From Elgaria multicarinata webbii (Eukaryota; Chordata; Lepidosauria; Squamata; Anguidae), in assembly GCF_023053635.1 (NCBI RefSeq), contig NC_086172.1, positions 92,284,181-92,348,180 of the forward strand: 64,000 nt of DNA, given 5' to 3'. This document shows, in pieces, positions 32,401 through 44,900 of the stretch (position 1 is its first letter; every line of letters starts with the position of its first letter). Position numbers and translations under genes: made by a program. Under the pieces are notes generated by a model. The model was not told the DNA's origin and ran no database searches. It saw only the letters and a list, made by a program, of their open reading frames with translations.

Positions 32401-35400
32401 CAATCAACATTGCATAGAAAATGAATAGATCTTATAAAGAAATCAGATGTGAAACGTTCCTCTCAAACATTATTCGCGCTTGGCCCAAATAAGGATGCTG
32501 CATTTTAAAATTTTGAAGAATGGGAACCATCATAATGGAACTCATAATAGTTAGTTTCAGGTTTGTTGTGAGGGCAAACAAATTGGAGTGCTTTTTATGT
32601 GCATTGTTAAAAAACCCTCTGCTTTCTAAATGAAAAGAGTGCTTTCATATAATACGATTTGAACTTTCTCCATGTGTCTTGGTATAGATATATCTTATCT
32701 GTATATTAATTATTAGTTAAGTATGTTTGCATATATGCAGTCTTATGTCCTTGAGTTTGAGTTCAGTATAACACACCTTTAACTGCTCTATAATTCCTTT
32801 CTGTTCTGATTAAAATAGGCTAGAAGAGCAACTGGGACCAAGAAACTGTCCCTCTTTGAGAATGCCAGCAGATAGATAGACCCAAATAACTGCTGGCTTC
32901 TATATTTTAAAAGGGGAATTAGTCATTGGGATGGTTTGCATGATTAAATATACCACAACGTTTTATTTAAGTCATGGTAGATTGTGGCCATTTTGAATAT
33001 TTAAGCTGCAGCTTATCGTGTCATCCGAACCTGGGCGGTGTGGGTTGTTCTAGGGTTATGTGAAGGTTGTTTAACACTTGCACAACCCACGCCACCCAGG
33101 TTCAGGCGACACAACAAGCCATGACTGCAGCTTCAATATTCAAAAAGCACCTGGCATGTACCACAGTCTACCATGGCTTAAACAAGCCACAGTGGGACAT
33201 GGTGACCGTGTGAGCTGAGTCATTGTTTCTTTGTTCCCGTAGTCCTTGGTGCAACTTGATAAATGTTTTGCGCTTAGTAAAATCTAATCTAGTGAGGTCT
33301 GCAATAATGTCATAAGCATGTCATTCTAAGGGGCTGGTCACACAACATGCTAACCCACACTCATTGGTTGAGTGTGGATTGTTTTGATCTGTGGGTTAGC
33401 ATGTTGTCTGAATGCTTGTTAACCATGCAGTGTGGCTTATTTTCTTGAAAAAAACAGCTCAAGAACCCATGGTTTGTTGTTGGGTTGTTCAGGATGGTTC
33501 ACGAGCCACCCTGGCTGCGTTCAGACAACATGCTAAGCTACTCTGTGGAAAATGCTGTGTTCAAACAACCTGATAACTCACAGTTCAACAAACAACCCTG
33601 AGCCTCTTAAGTGTGAGTTAGCGTGTTGTGTGAACAGCCCCTAAGGCTATTACAAAATGCAGACTATGGGCTTTTCCATCATGCCCAGTCTTTTCTCTCT
33701 TCTCCTCCCCACTCCATCCTTTGAATTGCTTAACAATGGACATGAAGAAGAGTTCTGGGAATTTGAAAGTTTACTTTGGGTAGTATCCAAGAGGGGCACA
33801 TGCGCATATGGCCAGTCCTGGTCGATGCACTCCAGATGCACTCCCAGCCCCGCCAGCCCAGGTCTATGTGCAGCTGTGATATAGTGGTTCTGAGGGCAAG
33901 CCCCCACGTCAGTGAAAATGCTGGTTTCTGGAATGGGCAGATCACAGGTCATGCACACATGGCCCCAGTCGGCTACTACCCAGTGTGCCATTTCAGTTTG
34001 TACTAACAAAGGAGTTGTGCTACTGTTATTCTTGTAGGTCCATTTGGGTGGGGGAATGCCATCTACTGGTGATTTTTGCATGTTTGGGAGAATCCAAATC
34101 TTACAGCGTGCTTAACTATTATTAAACAAAAAATGACATGTTAATATCAAAAATAGTTTGAGCACTATACAAGCAATACTTCTAATCCTAAATGACTTGT
34201 GTCAGCTGCCTGATTCTATTTACTTTTGTTCATTCAAACACAGCCTGAAGTCCTGAGATATGAACAAACTCAATTGGAATTAATGTGATATGTGTTCAGG
34301 ATTGGAGTGTTCTCATCAGCAGTGTTGGTGGGTGGTATATCACAAAGACCCGGGCTAGTATTTGAATTTTCCATTTTATATCTCAGACATTACCCTAAAA
34401 ACTCAATTTAAACCCAGCAGCTAATGTGGGCTATTAAACCCTTTAACCATATTTTGTATATTTTTTCCAGTGTTGCTTTGGCTTAACAATCAAAAATTGG
34501 AATAGCTCTTGATGTTTTAAAATCCCTTCTTATGCAGACCAAACTATCACCTTCTTAATCAGCTTTATATATCTGAAGAATGCATGTGAAACCTCATGCC
34601 AATAATAAACTCTTGAAGTGCCACACAGCATCTTTTGTGTGCATTAATCTAGTGTCCTATCCTTGTTGGTGATCATACAAAATTTTATATTTGATGTCTA
34701 GTGTGTCTAGTTTTGTACGCAAGACCACAGAGAAGATTGAAAAAATTGGTACTCTTCATGTGAATTCTGATAGAATGAGGCAAGATATGAAAATTGAAGA
34801 AGAACCACTACCAGAAGTGAGTGCTAGTATTGTAGCACAGTGTCCGGAAGAAGAGTGAGTACAAGCTAACTTTAGTGTGTAAAATCCCTTTCCTTTCAAT
34901 AGGATAATGAGACAGGAAAAGTACTGTTTTACCATTGGACTATGAGGGCTTTTACTTTGGGTTTTATGTTTGTTGTGGTTCTCGTCATGTAAATGCATGC
35001 CTAAAGAGCCCATTAACATTAACATGATGCAATGCTATCAAAATCCAACTTGGCTATTGGGAAGGGCACTGGAATCCAGGCATGTATTAAAATATAGATG
35101 TGGAGCACCAAACTTACAAAAGACAGAGAGACAGACAATTGTTAACAGAAATATAAGTACACTCATGTCTAGAACTCCTGAGAATGCATGGCCATCATTT
35201 TGTAAGTAAGACTACAAAATTCTATGAGTGTTGAAAACTCAGTAAACAAAGCCAGTGAAGTGAGAGAACTGAAATGCTTCGCTGCTTATAATGATTAATT
35301 TTATAGATTCTGCAGAAATTTTAAACAAAGCATGGGAGTGAGGTGTGGGTGGAAGGATTTTTTAAAAAAATCTTCCCATTTGTTAAAATTAATTTGGTAT

Positions 35401-38400
35401 CTTTTAAGGGTTGAGCTACAAAGCCAGCCTCCAGAAGAAGACCACCTTAAAGAACTCAGGGCAGCAACTACAGAGACTCTGTAAGTAAGACATCAAGTGT
35501 TCTGGGGATAATATGGAATGCTCAGAGACGCATTTATGCCACCCAAGCTTCTTTGAGGAAGGTCAGGCTAAATGTAATACATTTGTAGAATATCCTAGGA
35601 TGGATCCAGACATGTTCTTCCATTCATAGAAGGGAACTCCAGTCTTTCTGAGGTTCTCACAGTATTCTAGAGGGTCTTTCAACGCTCCAGGGCAGATTTG
35701 GGGGGTGGGGAGGGGTAGAGGGTCTGCAAGGAAAAGGAGGAATTGATGAAAATCTCCTCACCCCCACCACCCTTCCTCCAGGAGATGTGTCATGTGAGCT
35801 CCCAGCAAGTTTGGATCCAGCCAATTGTATACAAATAAAGGAAATCTTTTTTAAACAGTGTACTAGGTCAGTGGTTCCCAATTGGTGATCTGTGGACCCC
35901 AGGGGGTCCATGTAACCCACCCAGGGGGTCCGTGGCACCATTCACATATTCACCATTCATTTCTGGAGTCCACTGACTTTGTGAACAAATATTTTTGACA
36001 TTTTGTTATATAAAGAACAAGAATAGAAATCGGCTCGATGTTGATCCAGATTTGAGATGAAAAGTAGGAAATATTGAACCGGATGTGGAAAGGATTGTTC
36101 GGGACAAAAAGAGGCATGATTTCTCCCATCACATTTAGGTTTAATAGCTGCTATCAGTTGTAAACTAGATGTTAGTAAAATTAAATTCGTCTTTATATTC
36201 CTAACTAAATCATTGTCATTTTTGCGTGGTAATATCACAAATTTTATGGTCTGTTTTTAGTATACCTAAAATCCTTTGCTTATTAGGGGCTACTACTTAT
36301 TTTCTCCAAAAAATTGCTTTGCACAGGTAACTACCATAGAGATTTTAAAAAATTCAAGTTAGGAGGTCCATGGCTTGGCATTTGAAAAACAAGGGGTCCG
36401 CAGTACTTAGCTAATTGGGAACCACTGTACTAAGTAAATACTATGCAAATATTACTACATAAAAAGAAAATCGTGCACCTAGAGAACAGCTTCTTAGTTG
36501 GGGCAAACACTTGTGTCGAACTGCAATGTTAGTTCAACAGTATAATTTGTCTGTAGTTTTTTTCAGGTATTTATGAAATTGTAAGTGGAATCAATCTCTC
36601 TCTCTCTCTCATTTTCTTTTTACAGGACCAGACTCCAGGATCCACTGGTTTTGTTGCAACCACAGTGCTTGAGGGCGGTTTTACTCGATTGGATTCCATT
36701 TCTAGAAGAAGCATTTCAATTCAATGCAGCTTCCATTTTGGATGAAGGCTTATCTCAGATATGTAGAGAGATGCCTTTGCATCCTGAGGAACAGGAAGTT
36801 TTTGAAGAAAATGTGGAACCAGATCATCATAATGAACTTGTAGATAAGGAAGAGAGAACAGTTTTAAGAACAAATTGTGAAAATGATGTAAATAAAGAAC
36901 AGGGAGGAACTGTGGAAGAAAATACTAGGTCAAGTAGCACCAGTCAGGTTGATAAAATACTGTGCAATCAAACTGCTAGGTCAGAGATAGATTTAAACCA
37001 ATCTATTCAAATTTATCCTCCTTGTTTCATAGCACAAAACATACAAAAGGATCTTGTAGAGCTGACAACTTTATGTTTTGAATCAAACGTATATATGCAT
37101 TCACAAATAAATGCAGACCAGTGTGTGCAGTCAGAAGCTTTCTGTGCTTCAGCTTGTAGATTCATGAAGGACTATTTTTTTCTACTGGATTTGGAAAGGC
37201 TAAAGAAATACATTTTAACCTGTCACAGCAGTCACGCCAAAGTTTGGGAAACATATATGGAAGGACTGAAAGGTAAGTACGGGATAACGGGCTCAAGTTA
37301 CAGGAAGCCAGATTCCAGCTGGACATCAGAAAAACTTCCTGACTGTTAGAGCAGTATGACAATCAAACCAATTATCTAGGGAGGTTGTGGGCTCTCTCAC
37401 ACTAGAGGCATTCAGGAGGCAGCTGGACGGCCATCTCTTAAGTATGCTTTAAGGTGGATTCCTGCATTCAGCAGGGGATTGGACTCAATGGCCTTATAGG
37501 CCTCTTCCAGCTCTACTATTCTATGATTCTGTGCTTCTAATTCAGTGGAACTTGTGTCTAAATATATTAAACTATTATATGTTTATTCAATGACAAATTT
37601 GTTGAAAATATTTGGAAGGTTTTCCTATCAATCATCCTGAAATGCGTAAACATTCTTTTTAAAAAACATACAAAAATACAAAGTAAGTCAGTCTGTTGTT
37701 CTGTAGTATTTCTAAACTCATTGACATTCCGGTCTTAAAGTTGTTTGAAATTATTCCCTCTTTGCAGGGAGTCACAGGAATTGCAGTTCAGGGAGTGTTG
37801 CTAGCAATCTCTTTCAAAGTTCTCTCAGCCCCTAACTTGAATGATAATGTTCAGAATTCCTGGGGGAAAGCCATGACTCTTCAAGTGGTTTAAAACTGAT
37901 ATAATTTTGCAGGGAAGAAGTGGTCATATCTGAAGTTAACTTAACTGTGTAACTGCTTGAAACAAGATTTGAAATGCAACATGTACATTTCAGAAACATC
38001 AAATTTCCATTAACATTAGAGCAAATAAGTTGATAAGTAAAAATCTAGGAATGCTGTATTCTTTAAGGAGAAAGAGTGAAGCTGAATTGGGAAAAGCATT
38101 CCAAATATTTATAGGCGTTTGATGTCTTTTTGTAGTGCTTATCTTAATTATTTATGAACTAAGATACAGGTTTTGTTTCTGGACATAGCTTCAGTATTAG
38201 TTATATTTTTATACACTTATAAAATAATGACTAAGCTATTTCCTGGACTATATCAGTATCTATATACAAATATTAAGTCTACCCACCGATAAAGATAGCA
38301 GCTTACAATGAGTGTCATCAATGGATTGTGGCAAAAAAAGCAAGTTTATCAAGGAACAATTAGCATTAGATACTATGACCCTAATCGTATCAAGATGTAT

Positions 38401-41400
38401 TCATTCTTTACACCTGTTTAGATGTAAAATCAGGTTCTAATTGTAACACTAGAGCAGTTAAAACACTTTATATAATTCCAATGCATAACAATAGGTCAAA
38501 TATAAAGTTTATTTAAAATAATTATTTACTGAGTCAAATTGGGTTGGATCTAGTGTTCCCCAACCCTCCACAGAAGATGTTTGTGGGACATAGGGGACTG
38601 TAGGGGGAGGGGGAACTGTGAAGAGTGGAAAAGCTTCACTGAATCAAAAGGAAGGAACCCCCTTCTATGCATGGGAGGCTTTGGCTGGAGCCAACCCATT
38701 AACTGAATTTCACTTGTTAATTAATTTGTCTCAAGTGACTTCCTCAGTTTTGCCTTTGCTGCTATGTGAACTTTCTTGCTTAATTTTAATTTTTAATACA
38801 GTGGTTTGTAATAAGTGCAATTATTGATTTCAGAACTGACTCTGACTAGCCCAGTCACTATGGCACTGGAAAATGGAGATATGTTTAAAACAATGAAATT
38901 GCTAGTTGATCTGGGCCCCTGGGATGCTCCCGTGTTGCTGGCACATGCCCAAAGGTATATACCTTTTGCCTTGTTTGAATGCATCCTATTGAATCCTAGG
39001 CCAATGAAGAAGTTCTGCTGATGGAACTGTGTCTGAAAGCAGAACTAGGAGTGGGGGCATGTCTCCTGCAGCCCTTTCTGTGGTTTCAAAATCTGTTTCA
39101 GAGGCCTGGGGGACCCTCGAGAGCAGATTTTCAAGGGCTGCATGCGATTGCAGGGGAGAGGAGAGAGGGAGAAAGTCCTGCCGTGTGTTTGTACATTGTT
39201 GCATACGGAGAAGGAATTGCCACCATCCTTTTTTTATTCTTATAATTTAGATTCAAGCAGGACTCACTATTTTTGTGATAACCACAACATTTATATCAGC
39301 AATATTGGTTTGGTTTAAATGGGTAAATTGGTATCATACTACTAAATGAATTATAGTTCTGAGAAGAATTGTGTTTTAATTGTGTCTTCTGTGTCATTTC
39401 TTGTTCTGTATAGGCTTTATGAAAGATTTGGAGAAACTTCTCTGAGGCTCCTGATCAAGTTCTATCCCTCTATTTTGCCATCAGACATCAAACAAATTTG
39501 TAAAAGCAATCCTGAGCATTTTCTAGCATATTTAGACAGTCTAATCAAATCAAAGGCTGAAGATGAACGGTACATATTCTGCTGTCTTTCTTTGGGGATG
39601 GGAGGTAAAGGATGGGATGCAGGGAATTGCTAATGAAAATATTTGTCCCTTAATTAATTTTGTCCTTTTAGAGGAAAGAAAAGCTTTGAGTTGGGTAGTA
39701 ATAATTAGCAGAAAAGCTATATACATTAGAGTTAAGGCCTAGCTATTTGGCAACTCCTTAATAACACTAAGCTTAATAACATTAAATATTTGCCTCTATT
39801 TTGTTGCATCCTAATTATTGGGTTAGATTTTTTTTAAAAAAGTCAACACTACTGAAATAATATTTAAATGTAAACTAAAACTAGTTCCAGTTGATTGGAA
39901 GTTGTAAGTACTCCCTTTTTTTGCCAATACGCATGTTAGAAAAATTGTGGATTACAACCCAATTAAATCAAATAAAAGTCGTCCGGATGCAGTTTCAAAA
40001 GGAAAGTTTTATTTTCCACCTCAGGTACCAAAAATCTCTTTGCACAAAGGTCCCTTTCCCTTGCCAATGTAAAGGAAAAAGGCCTGGAACAGAAGTTTAC
40101 GTTTCATTTTATACAGGGGGAAACATTGTACACAAATAATTGGTTGCTAGCTCAAATTGTCACAGCTGATCCTCCTCCCTGTTTTCTTGACATGCCCAGA
40201 TGGGGGGAGACCCTGTTGACCTTGCAAAACACTATTATCATATGATTCCCTTAGTAATGAATCCTGGGACATTCCTGTCACGTATACCGTTGTCTCTAAC
40301 TAATCCCTGTCCACCACTCCCTCCCTGGTTCCCCCCCTTCGCAATGCCCCTGGGACTTTCTTGTCCCACCTTGCCTACGTGGCAGAAACTTTCCCGCTTT
40401 ACCTTCCCTTCCCAAACTCCCGCCGGAGCATGTGTAAAGGAAGGTGAAGAAGAAGCCCCCAGCCCTCAAGATGGCGCTTGACATTCCTTTCGATGGGTGA
40501 GCTTTCCACCTCTTATTTCTCTCCCTGGTTTCCCGCTGAGCTGTGGGGAAAGGAAATAAGGGGGGGGGGTGTATGCCAGCTGCGCAAGTAAGCGCCTGGC
40601 GATTTAACCAGCGGCTAGGGCTCGTCCTTTACACCTGAGTAAGCGACCTTACCCAAATAGGTAAATTAGACTTTCCTACCTGGGAGTAGAAGGTCTATTC
40701 TACTTGTCTAAATCACTTAGAAATCACCCAAGGATGGCATTTTGGGAAAGGGAAATGAGGGATCTTGGAAGGAGGGGAGAGAAGAGATGGGAGAAGGGAG
40801 TAGTGGAAAATCAGTTATTTTTCCATAACACTCATACATTTCAAATTTGTTACAATTGGAATAATTCTTTACTAACAATCTATTTCTAGGCTTTCTTTCC
40901 TTAGATCTCTTCTCCATCCTGAATCATTACGATTAGATTGGCTATGTTTGGCAGTTACTCATGATGCCCCCCAGAAAGCAAGTACAATGGATGCTGAAGG
41001 AAATCCACGGTATGAGTTGCAGTTATCCAGGCGTGTTGTTTGTACACATCTCCTGAAATATTTCTTTTAGGACTTAACATTTGATTATCTGGTTCAGATG
41101 ATAAAACCCTGAGGCAGGATACGCATGAGCTTCAGGGAAAACAAAACCAGGAAGTTGCAGTTAACCATGGCTTACATACAAACTCAGAACTATGCTTAAT
41201 AGCTTCCATATTTATTTAGTTATTTAAAATATTTCTCTACTACTAGTAGAGTTCTGTAGTAGTTTTCAACAATTAAAATAATAAAACCAGCAATTAAAGA
41301 TGTAATACAAACTGAAAGCAGTACAGTAATGAAAATAAACCAATGGAGTGGTTAATTCCTAAAAATCAACTGAAACAACAGTTTTTACTTGTCTGAGGAA

Positions 41401-41936
41401 AGCAGGAAAGAGGCTGTTTGAATTTCCCTAGAAAGGACGTTCCATTAGTATTGGGGTTCCTATAGGAAAGCCCTTCTTTTGGTAAATGCTAATAGTCCCT
41501 CTCCCTTTCCCATGCTGATCTGTCTTCCGTGATCCTCTGTTACGTGCATCAGTTTGGAATCTGCTTCCTTCTTTTCCATCTTGTTGTGCTATAGCCCAAA
41601 GTGCAAAGTGCTGTAACTTTGCAATAAGGACTCCAGCAGCTATCACCGGTGATCCTAACTGAAACTAGAAAGCCATGAGCATATAATATTCTCGTATAGC
41701 CAATGGCTACCATCATTTAAAGTTAACTTCTGAATCCTGGCTTGTTTGGAATCTATTGGGTTAGATCCATTTTCTTCACCCATGAGAGCATTTCCTGCAC
41801 AGAGTTCCATCCAGAACATTCCTGCCTGCAGAAAGGCAGTGGGAGATGATTTCTGCTGATTTCCCCCAACCCTCTGGAGCACCCAGCACCACCTCTGCCA
41901 CTGTTCTGGAGAGTTCCTCAACCTTCCAGAGCAGTT

Positions 41937-41981
<45 letters not shown>

Positions 41982-44900
41982 GGGATTTCATTTGACAAAA
42001 ATTGCCTCTATTTGACAAGATTCCTCTACAGCAGCCTCCCTTGGAGCCTGCCGGCCGTGTGAAGCAGATTCTGGATACAACACATTAACAGTAGTGCCCA
42101 GTTTAGATGTAGTGGAATGCTGTGGTTATTGGTGACTTCCTGGTTTGTTTGCTTGCTTGTGTGAAGAGAGAAACAAAGAGGCTGCATGTGGATGCACAAA
42201 GCTCATGCATATCCTAGTTTATTAAACTAGAATTAGATTGTCTGAATGTGGCTGTTCAGTCATGATGTTGCCCTAGTGGCAGTTTAGCTTTGTGGGCTAA
42301 TCCTGATTGAATTGATCCAGAAGGAGTGATAAGTAATTCATTTGAATAGCTTTGCCATGAGTGAGTGTGGACTGATGGGGGGATAGTTCTTTATTTGCTT
42401 TTAAAATAACCCCTCAAACAATGATTTTATTTTGAACAGCTCCAAGCAAATTCCCCTTTCCTCCCTTTCTAAATATACTGGGGGTTCTTTACTTTGGCTA
42501 GTTAATTTACAACATTATGGGTAGAATTCCTCTTAATATTGCCAGTGGTTTTTTGGATTAGAATTGAAACAGACTTGCATTTTCTAGCAATCCTTCTTTA
42601 CTCAATGCTTCCAAAAAGTTTTATTTCTCTAACTTTTGACTTTAATATTTTCAGGCCACGTTCACATTTGTTTACTTGGGGATACAACCAACTGATTTTA
42701 CTATTGCTTAAACTCCCAGCTGACACTGTAACAAAAGGGAAGATGTCTAACATATGCAAAAGCTATGGGTAATGTAGAAGTTCTTAGTAAAATAAAAGTT
42801 ATGCTTGAAACTTTGTTATCACAAGAGTAGATGTTTTTCCTTCTTGTTTTGTTCCATTTTGTTATACTCTGAACTGTGTGAGCAGACTAGTTATCCAGGA
42901 TATGTGCTATGCTTGTGCCCAACCATGTTCTTCCTGAATGATCTAACACTAGTGATTTGCTCGTTGGAGTACATATTTGACTTGAGCTTTTAGGTTTGTT
43001 GCTTGTCTGCTTCTCCTGCCACCTGTTACAGTACTGAGCAGCAATAATTAATAATGAGGCTATACTTATACTTCATTTAAAGCTTACATGCCTCATCTCT
43101 CTACTCTCCCTCCCTCCAGCAAGCTCTCCATGGACTGTGTCTTTATCACAAGTATATCATAAAATAGCAGTGTTGGAGTAGCAGTCATAGCCCAGATGGG
43201 GGTAGTATAGTAACATGAAGGTCATGAGTTCTGATGACTGCTAAATAGGAGAACAAGAGAGAAGTGAAATTGGGAATATATTATTGTCTCTGTTTTTCTG
43301 CCTTTGTTAAAAACAACTTCTTCTTCTTCATCATCATTATATTATTATTATTATCATCATCATCATCATCATCATTATCATCATCCAGATGGAGGTTGAG
43401 TAGCTGATTAGTTTTAAGAAATGAATGTTTACCTATTACGAGCACAATCCTGAAAATGTTAGATGTTCATAAGTTCCTTATAAATCTTGGATTTAAGTGC
43501 ACAGATATGAATTTGGGTTCTTTTAATTTCAGTTGGCCCCAACATTCTCTACCTTCTTATGCTAATTTCCTAATTACACTTTTTAAAAAGTTGAATACAG
43601 AGAAATCTTTTAAAGGCCAATAGCAGACAGCCATGAAAGTACATAATACATTCACAAGCCACCAAACTATAAGGAATATGTTTATTGAAGAGTGCAGCTA
43701 CTGGCTGGATCTTACTGGCTAACTTTATTAAGGTGCTGGTTAAATAGGGGTGTATGTGTTCTATGGCAAGGAAAGAAGAGATGTCATTATAGCTACTTTT
43801 CAGTGTTGGGAGAGATATCTGTTGAGGTTTTTTTGTCCCCATGAATGTAACAGTGAAAAATGGATGGGAGACCCTTAAACACTTTAGTGTATGGCTGTTT
43901 GAAAAACAAAAAACAGTGTTTGTGCCCTCCTCCACACTTGGCAATATATGCTGTGCTCTGTGACCTAAACTCTGAAATTGTGGGGAAGGCAAGAGAGAGT
44001 ATTTGTCTTCTCACAGAAGTTTGTAGTCACCAGTCTACAGTCTACAGTTAATACCAGTCAGGTTATAATTACTTATAATAAGTTTAAGTATTTACTCTGA
44101 TTTGTGGAACTCTGTATAATATTGTTACAGCTTCTGGCCTGGATATCTTTCTCTCTGTTTGGAGCTGGATAGAAGAGCTGAAACGCTTACTAATATTATT
44201 CATTTGGATGATATGAACTTGTTGGATAGAGAACATGGTTAGTATAGCTTAATTTGATTCTTGAGCAGAATTACACATTTTACTAATTAGCTGTAACATT
44301 TGTTCTTTAACATTTTATTGATATTAGTACAAAATGGTTCAACATAACCAAAAAGGAAAGTGCTATAAATACAAACATGAGCTAGAGAGAATTTTCATGT
44401 ACAATAGAAGTCATCACCTAAAATGCATTTCTGGTTGAAAGAAAATAAATAAATAAACAACATTTGGTTACCTGCCATCTCTTTTTGTAATTTCACCTAA
44501 ATGTATTGTACAACACAAATACTGCACACAATAAAGTGCGATGCTTCTGCTAGGATTTTGCCAGCCTCTGTATTGGTTTTTTGTGAATTTTGGAAAACCT
44601 GATACTCCTAATTTTAGTTCAGTTGAATGAACAGAGCAATCCTAAACTGGAGGGGAAGTCCTAGGCCCTGTTGTTCTGACACACATTCCAAACAATGCTG
44701 GAAGTATGCCAGCCTAAAAGCTGATATAGCAAATTCCCTCCAATAGGAAGGGAGGTAAGAAGAAACAAACAGTCACTACCTTCTACTCTGTCCTGGCTGG
44801 CGCAAGATATCAGGGCTTAGGAAGTGGTTGTTAGTCAACCATCCCCAAATCACCCAATGGCAGGACAGCAATGGCAGCAGAAATGTCTGTCATCATCCAT

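Noticed and set aside
33650-34081. 143-codon antisense ORF in HPS5 intron 12
   Set aside because: Overlapping frames on both strands, no domain, no conserved splice sites; likely an unclassified repeat.
43570-43992. 140-codon antisense ORF in HPS5 intron 19
   Set aside because: No recognised domain, no splice context and composition typical of chance AT-rich frames.
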